From Rhizophagus sp. LPA8_4_AMF (lineage: Eukaryota > Glomeromycota > Glomeromycetes > Glomerales > Glomeraceae), in NCBI GenBank assembly GCA_021464525.1, contig JADRCO010000467.1, forward strand, positions 1 to 33,220: 33,220 bases of DNA, in the 5' to 3' direction. Made by a program: the position numbers and the translations under genes. Each line of letters opens with the position of its first letter. The first letter of the stretch is position 1. Positions 1-10,332 of the stretch are shown here, in pieces. The notes under the pieces are model-generated. The model did no database searches. It saw only the letters and a list, made by a program, of their open reading frames with translations, and was not told the origin of the DNA.

Positions 1-331
1 TTATAGCTGATAAAATTTCGTTAATACTGAGTATAAAGTAGTTACCGAGTATTATGTTTTATTAACTATATTTGTTCCATTTATGTTTAATGATTATCGT
101 TAAATTATAGTGAATCGGCCGATGGTAAATTTATAAGTTTAAGTCTAACCAATGTGGTAAATTAAAGAGTGTTATTTTGTTGCTAATTAAATAAAATGGT
201 TATGTGTTATTATTACATTTGTATATTTATAAGAGATGAGATTACTAATTAAAAAATCGATTTATTAATGTTATTTATTGAGTAAGACTTGCAATAAGTG
301 ACTCTACCTTATATATATTATCGAATACGAA
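1..331. other. AT-rich stretch without a recognisable gene
   Basis: I see no open frame, repeat pair or RNA gene that I can support here. The DNA is strongly AT-rich with dense stop codons in all frames. Confidence 0.6.
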
Positions 332-437
332 CCCTATAAAAAATTTATTCAATGTTTTTTTTTATTCCATGTATTTCCGTAAATGTATCATATTCACGGA
401 GTTCTTGCAGAAATTACGGATAAAATTTTTTACAGGG
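332..437. mobile_element. MITE, CCCTATAAAAAATTT family, copy 1
   Basis: The left end reads CCCTATAAAAAATTTATTC. The right end, read on the other strand, is CCCTGTAAAAAATTTTATCC, so the two are inverted. The middle holds a near-palindrome with TCCGTAAATG and CATATTCACGGA. The same ends and middle recur at 21184, 23454, 25357 and 25805, which makes this a dispersed family of short non-autonomous DNA elements. The trinucleotide GAA flanks both sides and may be a target duplication, but it is too short to trust. It encodes nothing. Confidence 0.6.
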
Positions 438-613
438 GAATATCATCCGAATAGTATCCAATTGTATCACTCAAAATTCACTATAGTGAAATAGTGAATA
501 TCTATGCACTTTTTAATTTTGTTTTTTTTTTTAAAAAAAAGAATCAGTTCCTATTATTGAAACTAATTGTAGCATGAATAAAATTGTAATTAAAGACTAT
601 ATTATTGTTATAT

Positions 614-787
614 ATGATCATGCGCGATTCTGTTTGCCCGCGCGGGACACTTTGCACATTTGTACAACGTAAATACCTTACAATGGTTCAGTATTATTTC
701 ATATTATGTTTCGACATTTCGTGGGATTCTGCTAAAGGCTATTTCAATTCTGATGAATTAGAACAATTACTTTCTAATGATGAATAA
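614..787 (+). CDS. Small ORF of 57 codons, possible family-related N-terminus
   Basis: An ATG-initiated frame of 57 codons; an in-frame TTG lies upstream at 605. I do not recognise the product. Near its start it contains 'CPRGTLCTFVQRK', which resembles 'RGTPPYVQK' near the start of the cysteine family at 4480, 20358 and 32365, and the DNA shares the unusual GC-rich word CGCGGGAC. Its C-terminus, ending in an acidic 'DELEQLLSNDE', is more protein-like than most chance frames here. There is no signal peptide and no clear membrane span. The length is within chance expectation for this composition, so it may be a decayed member of the family or no gene at all. Confidence 0.25.
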   Translation: MIMRDSVCPRGTLCTFVQRKYLTMVQYYFILCFDISWDSAKGYFNSDELEQLLSNDE

Positions 788-1074
788 AAAAATGGAATAG
801 AAAAGAAGGTAAAGTTCTTATAAATTAGAATCTAATAATCTAAAACAACTAGATTCAATATATATACAAAGTAATAATGAATAGATAAATATCGAAGGAA
901 ATTTATTATATCAAGGTAAATTCTACAAACTCTATGATCAATTTAAATTTCATTCGTCGTTTCTTTTCATAAAATTACCAGTTCTCCTTAAAATGATTCA
1001 ATAACTTATAATAACTAAAGAAACTTAAACTTTTTTCTAACAGATACGTATAATAGGAACGACAAATAATAAAC

Positions 1075-1297
1075 TGAAAATTCAGCAGGTAAATTTGAAG
1101 ATTCGAATTTATTATCATTGTTAAAACTTTCACATTAAAAAAATTGTTTACAAAAGGATTAGTATTTGCAATTTGCGGTGTAGAAATACGAGAGATTCGG
1201 TTAATTGTACCGACATTATCAATCAATCATATCCGTAAAGCACAGGTGTGGTTTCATGACGTCCCACGCGTTTTTCGCACAAAATTTCTTGTAACAT
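1075..1297 (-). pseudogene. Degenerate Asn-rich family-2 copy A
   Basis: Read on the minus strand, this matches the copy at 30262-30532 along its length: a start ATG at 1297-1295, then the DNA word CGTGGGACGTC, then a peptide block 'RISTPQIANT..FVNNFFN', and later 'FESSNLPAEF' in a shifted frame. At least two frame shifts separate the blocks, including one within the first 15 codons, so no intact protein is possible. The in-frame ORF at 975-1226 covers only part of it. Function is unknown. Confidence rests on nucleotide similarity to the copies at 30262 and 27185, seen by eye and not by alignment software. Confidence 0.5.
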
Positions 1298-3794
1298 TAG
1301 AGTAAAAAATAGTTAGTTTCTCTCCTTTCACTAATGTAATGTATAAGTTTTTGAGTAAACTTACAAAAGGACTAGGTAAGAACTTAGCATTATAATAATT
1401 CTAGAAACTCTATTCAAAACTACAAGATGGCAATTTAAATACAAAAAACGGTAATTATAACAGAGAAATGGATATCATAGTATACTTCGGACATGTGTTC
1501 ATAGGATAATGCTTATATTGTAGCTTTGATGATTTTATTCACAAATTAATCTTTATCGTCTTTTAAATTATCTCATTCAAATAAATAGCGAAATACCATC
1601 AAAGAATTTCTTTTTCCGATTTAATTATAAAAAAAATCGCTAATTATCGCCATGGTAAACTAATAACATAATCTATATACTTAGGCACCGCCTATACAAT
1701 AAAGTCTCTCGAGATAAGAATAATTTTCGAAATGTAAGCGCAGGACATTTCCGTTTGATTTTATATCATGCATGCAATATTCGCAATTTGCGTTAATTTT
1801 TATTACAATTATTTTTAATCATGATATATTAGGAAACATTTACGATATATTATTTCTTCTTTTAATCTCGTAACTCATTAATGATATTTTTAGGGAAATT
1901 TAACAATTACACGTACATATGGGCGGAATTTATCACGGGATGAAATTATTTTATTTCCTCATTGGTCTTTTTGCGTAATATTAAACTGATCAGCAAACAC
2001 AAGATTTCACATCAGGTGAGTTGTAGAACAATTAAAAAAATTTTTTTTAAAACTTGTCAACGTTGAAATAAAAATATTTTAAAAAAAAACTCTCGGTTTT
2101 AACCCCATTCGACATAGTCAAAACCCATCCGACTTAAGGTATATCAGTTTGTGAGTTGTATGAATAGTTGCTGTCAGAGTTTTTTTTTTATTCTTTTAGC
2201 TAATTTTCTATTTCTTTCTTTCTTTCTTTTTTTGTCTTTAGATCTAAGGATTTTTTAAAAATATGTTATTCTAAATTTTCCTTTTTTTTTCTTTTGTAGG
2301 CTTTTATTGGTTCACTTGAGAAGAATATTTTAAAAGTATATTTTTGAGAGAAGTTTGGGTGGTTATTTTTATATTTCTTTATTTTTTTTTTTGTGGTGAG
2401 CGTTAAAGCGTTCAAAATTTTTTATTTTTCTTATTAAACTTTAAATTTAAAGTATTATATATTGTTATAGATTAATCTTATAATTTAACATCAATTTTAA
2501 GCTTTAAATCTTGTAGACTTGTACCATTTAAAATTAGAAACTTAATTAAAAGGAAGGTGACGGTAAAAAAGCGTTTTATATAGAGTGGCTTAGCATTATC
2601 ATATGATGTTTCGCTGATCTACATAACAATAATTTGGCCAAAATTATGATAATTCTGGCCATAAGTTAAAATCATACCAAATTTATCACAGATCTTTATG
2701 GATATTGTGCAACACATCCTTGACTTTGCTGCGTCTACATAATACAAAAATTCAACATATTTAGGTGATGAAACTATGAATACATTTTATAATTTGACTG
2801 GTTAAGTTAATCAAATAATGTGACCGTTTATGCTGAACTTGAGGATTAAAAATTTCGAAATCGTTATTTCAGAAATCTAGTGTCACTTTTGATGTCAATC
2901 AGTGATTATCATTACAAAATCCTCTAGATGCAAGAAATGAAGAAATTTAAAATAAATGGATGAACAAGAAAGAATATAGTAGAAAGAATATAGTAGAAAC
3001 AATAGTGACAAGAAAAGCAGCATGAACAATAGAAAAAAAGTTTGAATTATATAAAACAATTTTTAGTGAACATTGTAACAATTGTTTATAATAAATAGGA
3101 TCATATTCTTGTATAAACTTTTATTGATTTCAAAAGGTATGTTTATTCAAATATATTTAATTAAAAATATAATCTTAGGCTTGCGTCAGGGTTTTAAAAA
3201 TCCTCAAATTAATCAAAAAAATCCTTAATGTTACATGAATTATAAATTATTTTTAAGGACTCCATATTATAAAGAGATTTCTTATTAATTTATATATGAG
3301 AAGAATATTCAAGAATCCTAACACTAAAAAAATTTATTATTATAAAAAGCTTATAAATAATATAATAGCTGAACCAAATGTGAAATTATTCGACTATTAC
3401 GATTATTTATTTTAAAATATTATTAATAGATTTCAAGAAAAATAGTAATTGGATAACCATGACAAATTTCTATGATTTGAGAACCAATCCGATCATTTAA
3501 TGTTTGCTGGAATTAAATTTAGCGGAAAAAAAGATTCGTCTTACAGGAAAAAATATTTTTTTTAAGTTGTACTTATTTTTTTACAATATTTTCTAAACGT
3601 GATATATGTTTGAAACGCCCAGAAATTTTAATTAGTATTAAATCAAAAAAGCAAAAATTTCCTTTAAATCATGATTTACAAAAAAATTTGTAACATTGCA
3701 TCATTGGTGATATTTTTTTAATATATAAAGGTCTTTTATACAATATATATATATAATGTAATTTGCATTCACTTGTCATATGACTTCGGAAATT
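1298..3794. other. Gene-poor stretch with low-complexity tracts
   Basis: No gene I can support. It holds a T-rich, pyrimidine-biased tract at about 2160-2420 that includes a short CTTT run near 2212. Two tandem related words, CCCCATTCGAC and CCCATCCGAC, lie near 2105-2135. A 25-bp near-palindrome with GGCCA and TGGCC ends sits at 2636-2660. The rest is stop-dense. Confidence 0.5.
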
Positions 3795-3996
3795 CGGGTC
3801 TTTCCGATAATATAGTTATTGAGTATGATATATACCTCCGATGTTGTATAGTATAGTGTAAAAAACTATACTGTATAAATAAAAACTATACTGTATACAG
3901 TAAATAAAAAATTATACTGTATAGATTTTCGTCAACTATACTATACAACATCGGAAGTATATATCATATTCAATATCGTTTAACCGGATCTTCCCG
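3795..3996. mobile_element. MITE with 39-bp terminal inverted arms
   Basis: The inner arms, 3818-3856 and 3936-3974, are inverted copies matching at 37 of 39 bases. They contain ATGATATATAC and CCGATGTTGTATAGTATAG. Weaker symmetry extends outward to CGGG at 3795 and CCCG ending at 3996. The 79-bp centre is built from repeats of the word ACTATACTGTATA. There is no ORF. No target duplication is evident, so I cannot assign a superfamily. Confidence 0.7.
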
Positions 3997-4479
3997 CTCT
4001 TTAGTTTTACTTTTTTGAGAACATTATATTTATATAATTAAGAGGTCTCTTGATTTAATTGTTTGTCATCACAAAATTGACGTTTATTTAAACTTTAACT
4101 TTTTTATTAGTTCTTTTAGTTGCCATTATAGGATCGTATGATTTTGGCTATTAAACAAAGTTTCACCGTTTGTTTATTATAATGTAAAGTTTGGCTAATT
4201 TATCCTTTTTTTTGTTTTGTCATATTTAGAGTAACGTGACGAAATATTATTGATCAACCAATTTATATTATTTTTTTTTTTTATAAAGCATATAAATCTT
4301 AAAAAAGTCTATATCTTATAATAGTATCTTTATAATAATTTGTGTTTGTGAAAAAGGTAAAAAATATTTTTCAAAATGTCGGAAATTTAGAAATATCAAA
4401 TCCGTGTTTTTTCGATAAAAATTTTTTTTATATATAATAAACTTGAAGTTTTCAATGTATAATAGAATTCCGAGAGATT
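3997..4479. other. 3' side of family-1 copy 1, nothing identified
   Basis: AT-rich DNA downstream of the minus-strand gene at 4480. No ORF, repeat pair or obvious polyadenylation element can be singled out. Confidence 0.5.
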
Positions 4480-4908
4480 TCAGTCGTTAGAAGGTGTAGA
4501 AGAGGCAGAAGGGATAGAAGATTTAGAATGTATAGAAGATGAATATTTATTATTTCCGTTACTATTATTATCGCAATTTTGTGTCGTAAAAATTACTAAT
4601 TTTTGTAAATTCTCTAAAGTGAATTTTGATAAATCATAGTCCACTTCACATGGAACATTATTTAAAGTGAACTTTGCGTTAAAAGTAGAAATTTGTTGAA
4701 TGTTCTTTTTAGGTAAATTCGTGTAAAAATTATTAACGATCTCTTCAATGTTATTTACTTTACTAGAAAAAATTTTAACGCAATCGCTTGTCTCTTTACA
4801 GTCAGGACAAAGCTTGGGAGGTTTTCTCCTAACTTTTCCATTATTACTGTTAAGAACAATTTTCTGAACATATGGAGGCGTCCCGCGTGTCCTTATTTTA
4901 TTTGACAT
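4480..4908 (-). CDS. Unknown cysteine-containing small protein, family-1 copy 1
   Basis: A single-exon frame of 142 residues, and the longest and most diverged intact copy. It opens with 'MSNKIRTRGTPPYVQK' and a basic patch (RRK, residues 27-29). A C-P-D-C pair follows at residues 34-37, then a Lys/Glu-rich, probably helical stretch at about 44-62. The block 'FNAKFTLNNVPCE' covers 76-88 and 'YDLSKFTLENLQKLVIFTTQ' covers 91-110. The last conserved cysteine is at 112, and a Ser/Asn-rich tail ends the protein. Cys 34, 37, 87 and 112 are kept in the copies at 20358 and 32365, so metal binding or disulphides are possible, but this is inference. There is no signal peptide or membrane span, so it is probably intracellular. 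The start is fixed by alignment to the paralogs. Conservation of length and of the core between diverged copies argues that it is a real gene. I do not recognise the family. Confidence 0.72.
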   Translation of the reverse strand: MSNKIRTRGTPPYVQKIVLNSNNGKVRRKPPKLCPDCKETSDCVKIFSSKVNNIEEIVNNFYTNLPKKNIQQISTFNAKFTLNNVPCEVDYDLSKFTLENLQKLVIFTTQNCDNNSNGNNKYSSSIHSKSSIPSASSTPSND

Positions 4909-5043
4909 ATTTGCAAATAACGAATTGCAATTTATTGGTTTTTATTTATTTTTTTTTTTTTATTTTGTTTTTCTCTTAATGCATAAGGTTAATCGGATTT
5001 TTAAAAAATTACAATTCATCAAAGAAAATTTCAGTGATTTAAA

Positions 5044-5052
5044 TATATATAA
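5044..5052 (-). promoter_or_regulatory. Possible TATA element of family-1 copy 1
   Basis: TATATATAA lies about 140 bases upstream of the ATG at 4908, and an inverted CCAAT (ATTGG) lies closer, at 4934-4938. TATA-like words are common in this DNA. This upstream region is not visibly conserved with copies 2 and 3, so the call is weak. Confidence 0.2.
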
Positions 5053-6676
5053 CCAATTCACTAATCCAACCTATCAGATTTCTCATAATTAAAATTTTGT
5101 TTATTTGTTTTTAAAAATAATAAATTTAATCTGTAACAGGAGCTACTACGAACTATTTCGGGCATCGCCATCTATATTTATACCTCTAAGCATACCTATA
5201 AAATTTGATTTAGTCTTTTCAAGTACCAAATTCTACGAATAATTTATGACGGAGTACGCAAATTCGATTTATCTATCTATATTAAATTCATTTATAATTA
5301 ACAATTTAATTTTTTTCATTCTCATTATTCTTATCATGTAAGTAACTAAAAAGTATTTCATTAAAAAGATTTTCTATTGAATCCAGATAATATTTTTTTT
5401 ATAATATAAAATCCATCAAAAGATTTCTTATAATAAAATCTTGCATTTAATTAGACTAATTCTCTATATTATAGGTTCATTGTAATATATATTTTATTTA
5501 CATCTCCAAGAATTTTAACCAATCACATAAATAAACAACCAGTACTTGTTTTAAATCCAAAAGCTTTGACTGTATAAAAATTTGGTTAAATCAACGATTT
5601 ACTTTGAATGAGATTTAATTGGTGCGCAAGTTTTTTTTAGATTTCGGCACATCAACATAATCGGCTAAAAATTTTAGTTTTAATGACCATTTTTATTTTT
5701 TCCTTATATACAGTTTAATGTTTGATAATGTATCGGATGACACCAGGACAATGAGAAAATTTTTTCTTTGTTATCAAAGATGAAACAAAATGTGTGGCTA
5801 ATTAAAGTTCATTCAATAAACTTAGTTGACATATCATTGATTGCTTTTTAACATTCACGAAATATATTATAATGAGTACAAGTCACCTTCTTTTTTTAGT
5901 TATATTAATTAAATTTAATACAATCTAAAAGCGTCCTATAAAATATACAGCAATTTGTGATACGCGCACTATTGATCTTCTTATAATAACGCGTAAATAT
6001 CCAAAAAGTTAATCAATTTAGTTATATCAATTATAATACGCTTGAAATTATTACAATCTCCGAAAAAAAAAATAAAACCAAATTAACTGCTTTTATTAGT
6101 TGTCGACTTTAATGCACAAATAATTCATAAGACTGACCTTTGTGTTATTCCCTTGTTTCAATATGTTTATAGCCGAAAAAAATCATTAAAAAAGTAAAAA
6201 TCGTTTATTTATGAATAATTAAAAATTCTCACTCATTTATTTGTAACAGGTACCATAAAATTTTTTTAAAAAAATGGAATTCCTTGAAAAGTACAAACTC
6301 ACTTAATAAAGAAATCAGAAAGAACTGAATGAATGAATGAATAACCTTGTAAGTATCGTGTATGTGCATATGATTTCAATAAATTGCATAAAAAATTATT
6401 TTGCAAAATTTTTTTATTAATCGGTATTTAATTTGATAGATGCTCCATTTATCAAATCCACATATACTTTTCAAATAAGGATATTACTATGAAAGTATGA
6501 TAATAATATCGTAAATAAAAAAATTTACATTCATTTGACCGTTTTAGTAAGATCGCTGAAGTTGTTTACATATAAATAATATAGTTATGGCAGGTTATAA
6601 ATCTAAAATAACGATAGGTTAGCTAATCAATGAGAGTTTTTATTAGAATTATTGGCGTATAATCAAATGAATAAGA
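5053..6676. other. Long stretch without a supported gene
   Basis: AT-rich, stop-dense DNA. Apart from a short GAATGAATGAATGA run near 6327 I see no repeat, RNA gene or coding signal. Confidence 0.5.
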
Positions 6677-6773
6677 TACCGGGTATTATACAATGAATGT
6701 AAAATATTGTTCTCACAAAATACCCGTATTATTCAATTTCTGAAACCAGATTTTTTGTATAAGACCCGGGGTA
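6677..6773. mobile_element. Small palindromic MITE-like element
   Basis: The left end TACCGGGTATTATACAA and the right end, read inverted as TACCCCGGGTCTTATACAA, match with two small differences. A third partial copy of the word, TACCCGTATTATTCAA, lies inside near 6721. The unit is under 100 bp, carries no ORF, and shows no clear target duplication. Confidence 0.5.
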
Positions 6774-7608
6774 CTATATGCAGTGCTAGAGGTACATATG
6801 CTAAGATAAGATGTATGCTGAACTCGGTCGTTATTTTTTTTAAAATTATATTTTAGGGGGAGATGTTATACAACCATTCGCGTCTTCATTCTCCTTAATT
6901 GGTAGTACTTATTACTCACTAAATATCCGTCATAAAATCGCGGAAATCCTTATAATAATTATTGTTTGTTACATCAAATTTATTAATTCCAATTTTTATC
7001 TATTTGTATTAAATATTCTAGTAAAGATTTATCTATAAGAGCAATTAAATAAATATACAGTATAACAATTATGACAGCCCAATAGCCCAAGTTAATAAAT
7101 TAGAACAATCATCTTATTTAATACAAAAGTATATATTTGTCTAGATTGTAAAGCGATAATGCTAACTAAATTCGTACTGGATAAACTTAATTACTCACCG
7201 GTCAGCTAAATTAAATTCGATCAAAAAATATAATAAATATAGAGTAGTGCTAAATTAAAGGAGAAAAAAAATGTTATATTTATTTTAATTTGTTATTTAG
7301 TTGGGCAAATACGTGTATAACTCGATCTACGACGTATGTTTGATTTTTTTATTATAAAATTTCTTTTCAATTAATCGTTAATTAGTTATGTTCTTTTACT
7401 ATTGTTTGTCATGATCGTTAATCTAATTGCTCATTGCCCAAAATCATAAGATTATTTTGTAATATATAAAATTTCAACTTATAACTACATTCGAGTTCTT
7501 TCATGAATATGTAGTCCAGTTTATAAATCATTTTATCCTCGATAATAATAGTACCTAGTGTTTAGAAATGTATACAAATATATGATGAATAATTCACTCA
7601 ATAAAATA
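6774..7608. other. Stretch without a supported gene
   Basis: I see nothing that I can call here: no long frame, no inverted or direct repeat pair, no RNA gene. Confidence 0.5.
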
Positions 7609-7761
7609 TTATTTTTGCTTAAGTTCATTCAGTTGCGATAGAATTGTATTTATATTATTGATATAAGTGTAATTATCCCTCACGTTAAATGTTTGGAAAG
7701 TAAATTGATAATCTCTTGAGTCCCGACGCATCCAGATATTTGATATTTTCAGTTCGCTCAT
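7609..7761 (-). CDS. Small ORF of 50 codons in duplicated segment A
   Basis: An ATG frame of 50 codons beginning 'MSELKISNIWMRRDSRDY' and ending 'LSQLNELKQK'. Its composition (Arg, Asp, Trp, Met, Gln) is richer than AT-driven chance frames here. The duplicated segment at about 11300 has the same first codons, 'KLKISNIW', but lost the ATG and shifts frame after a short deletion. This may therefore be a small gene with a decayed sister, or an exon fragment of an older gene on the minus strand. No domain is recognised. The length alone is not significant. Confidence 0.28.
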   Translation of the reverse strand: MSELKISNIWMRRDSRDYQFTFQTFNVRDNYTYINNINTILSQLNELKQK

Positions 7762-8655
7762 TTTTTGAATATATATATTTTGAATTATAATCTATTTTAC
7801 AGGACGACCTTGTAAAATAAAAATTTTGTGAATATTTCTGTTATATTTACAGAAAAAAAATCAACAAATCTGTTATGACATAGTCGTCATAATCTAGTAA
7901 GCAAGTCGAATGATTTCCTTGATTATGGCTACAAATTTGCTACTAATCTTTACAGAATAACATGAAACATGAAATATACTGTATAACACTGATCAACTTT
8001 TCGGATAGTAACATTATTTTGTAAAGGAATACTTTGCTTCTAACGAATGTTCTACTGACGTTAGCATACAAGATAAATTTAAAAACTTCAATAATATTCA
8101 ATAACATATATAGTATTCCAAAGCAATGATTTAGTTAATAGAAAAATATGCCTTACCTGGAAAACACACGAAAATTTCGTCTTGATTATGAAAAAAGTAT
8201 TGTTATTGGATAAATGAAGCGAGACTGAGAGAAAATGAGAAAGTTCCAGTATTGTTATTAGAAGAATGTGAAGCAGCAATTAAATTGAGATGGTAGTATA
8301 AATGGTTTGAGTTGTTTACAGCGAAAGGAGTGAGTTTACTTACAACTGACATTTGTTGATTGAGGGTGATTGAACTATTTACTTGCAGAAGACATTATGG
8401 CATCTCTCGTTAGGAAAATTGAAGAAACAATTTTTCGACATGATAATAACCCGAAAACATGTTGCAAAACTCACCACCCTTTACGTGGTCGGCAAAATCT
8501 AAGCCGAATGATTCTATTGATTCGTTATTAATTCCGGAGAAATGGTAGAATATAAACATGGATTAATATTTATGATGACAATGAAGTTAACTGAAAGTTC
8601 CGACTGCTTCACACAATCTCAGGACATTGAACTTAATGAACAATCGTTTGTGAGA
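7680..8655. repeat. Segmental duplication, unit A (about 1 kb)
   Basis: This block is repeated in the same orientation at about 11300-13590. Shared landmarks in order: TTGATAATCTC, GATATTTTCAGTT, CATAGTCGTCATAATCTA, GCATACAAGATAAATTT, AAAACTTCAATAATATTCA, GCAAAACTCACCA and CATGGATTAATATTTAT. Unit A is the uninterrupted version and serves as the empty-site reference for the hAT insertion in unit B. On the minus strand both units keep a TATA-like word (ACCATTTATACTACC near 8295 here) followed about 150 bases later by a GTAAG word, which might mark an old promoter and first intron. That reading is inference. The 49-codon frame at 8203-8352 is not kept in unit B. Confidence 0.75.
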
Positions 8656-8658
8656 AAA

Positions 8659-8926
8659 TCAGTCTCGAAAAGGTAGCGGGCTATGCATGCGTAACACCGA
8701 GCGATCGTCATAAACCGCCAAAAAATGAATTCTGATATGAAGAGTACAATATTTTAACGATTCAGGCGAAAATTTCCAAATATAGCAAACAAAAGGATAG
8801 ATACAAATAATTTTTTGAATATCATTTTCAGGTGTGGTAAAGGCCGAAACCTCGTTACCATAAATATATAATAAACAATTTGCACCATATATTAGCTCAA
8901 TCGGAGATTTCCGTAATAAAACAGAG
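8659..8926 (-). pseudogene. Retrotransposon integrase fragment, main piece
   Basis: The minus-strand frame begins just inside the pogo-like element and contains 'LLRKSPIELIYGANC'. This fits the S/T-P-x-E-L-x-Y-G signature found after the catalytic core of LTR-retrotransposon integrases (Ty3/gypsy-type and relatives). A second piece of the same frame lies beyond the inserted element at 9531-9572 and supplies 'AVTLKYRSNK', which fits the preceding A-x-x-x-Y-R-S/T motif. The two pieces are in phase if one TA is counted once. The D-D-E catalytic core, reverse transcriptase and LTRs are not seen, so this is a small decayed remnant. After the YG motif the sequence drifts and is not recognisable. 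Confidence 0.45.
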
Positions 8927-8928
8927 TA

Positions 8929-9528
8929 CAATCAACCCTCGATACAACGAACTCTCCAGGTTCATAAATTGCTATAAGATTATAGCGAAGAATTTAAAGA
9001 ATTTAATTGGCTGATTCGTTATAACGAGGGATACTTGACATATTTAATTGGTTAAATATCACGTAATCAAAATTTATACAATTCCGATTGATTGCATTTT
9101 TCAGTCATATGCAAAATGAACCATTCTATTGGTGGAACACATTCGACCGAAAAAACCCCCAAAAATTAGCTCTGTTCAATTCCGGTCGGTCGCATTTTTC
9201 GGTCGGTTTGAAGCAAGGTTAATTTTATTGGCCTGATCTGTTTGTGCGACATAACTGAATTCCGAACTTTCCAACCTAACTTTTTTTTGTTTTTTTAGTT
9301 CGAACGAAAATAATAACCAATTAGAAATGCGAAAGCATTAAGGGCATTTTCACGCAATCACGCGTTACTTTTTAAAGTTCGAACTAAATTTACGAACTTG
9401 GTTACTCAATTTGCAACTGAAAATAAGAAAAAGTTATTGGCTAAATTTCGTAGTTCGTACAATACAAGCCGACCGAAAAATGCAACCGACCGGAATTGAA
9501 CAGGGCTTTTGTTATCGAGGATTGACTG
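8929..9528. mobile_element. pogo/Tigger-like element with TA target duplication
   Basis: The left end CAATCAACCCTCGATA and the right end, inverted as CAGTCAATCCTCGATA, are flanked by TA on both sides. The CAGT..AACCTCGAT-type end with TA duplication is typical of pogo/Tigger elements. A further internal end of the same type, with GATTCGTTATAACGAGGGATAC, lies at 9013-9034, so a compact unit of about 110 bp may sit inside the left part. No transposase is present. Removing the element with one TA puts the flanking integrase frame back in phase, which supports these borders. Confidence 0.65.
9169..9506. mobile_element. Nested MITE, Harbinger/Tourist-like ends
   Basis: The arms at 9169-9210 and 9465-9506 are 42-bp inverted repeats differing at a few bases. 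They contain CTGTTCAATTCCGGTCGG and GCATTTTTCGGTCGG. The left flank is TTA and the right flank TTT, compatible with a decayed 3-bp TWA duplication of the PIF/Harbinger type. A third, degenerate copy of the arm lies at about 9078-9106. No ORF. The superfamily is inferred from the end sequence only. Confidence 0.6.
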
Positions 9529-9530
9529 TA

Positions 9531-9572
9531 TTTGTTACTTCTGTATTTTAATGTAACGGCAGATAATAACAT
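9531..9572 (-). pseudogene. Retrotransposon integrase fragment, split-off piece
   Basis: Fourteen codons on the minus strand that continue the frame of the integrase fragment at 8659-8926 once the inserted element is left out. It contains 'AVTLKYRSNK'. It is too short to identify alone; the call depends on the phase match across the insertion. Confidence 0.35.
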
Positions 9573-10332
9573 TCTTTAATTAAATAATTTATTTATTTCA
9601 GTAATACACGAATCCTGCATCTGATTAGTTTTTAATTTTACAAAATATCCGACAAAAATCTAGTATGCCCAAACAATAAGATTACATTATGTTGTTATTA
9701 ATTATAATTTAAGTCCAAATATCTTAAATTTGTGATTAACGAATCGCGTTTTTTAAAACTGTGCGACCTATTTTTTCTTTTTTTTCGTACGATTAGAAAT
9801 AAAAAAAAAAAATTTTCAGTAAGAATTATTTACTTTTATGTAGGTTTTATATTACTGTACACACAAATATTTATATTTATCTTTATATAAATCGGATAAT
9901 TTCCTTAATTTGAGGTTACAAATTCAGCAAGTATGTACGGATCAACGTTTAATTAATTTGTTACCGCACCCCCACAATAAATAAATAACCAATCGTGACC
10001 AATATTAAACCAATGAAAGGGTTTCCCAGCAATTATATTGTTATGAAGCATTTTATAAACCAACCAATTTAAGTTTTTATGAAATTACTATCATGAAAGA
10101 ACCATGTCGTCTATTCTATTGGTAGTTTTATTTGAAATTGCTTGATCACTGGTGCAGAAGTTACCTTCTTGACCTGTTTCACTTTACTTTTTCCAACACA
10201 CAAATACTATATGTTATAAATAAATGTATATTTCCTTAGGAATTTGCGTAAAGGACAAAGTACGGTCAAGAATTTTTATCTTGGTTCCAATATGAATTTT
10301 CCTCTGTATATAATAATAAATCAGATGGTATC
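9573..10332. other. Stretch without a supported gene
   Basis: AT-rich DNA upstream (minus-strand sense) of the integrase relic. No recognisable reverse transcriptase, LTR or other repeat is visible. Confidence 0.45.

Noticed and set aside
8203..8352. 49-codon minus frame beginning MSVVSKLTPF
   Set aside because: The homologous stretch of the second duplication unit has no corresponding frame, so it is not conserved.
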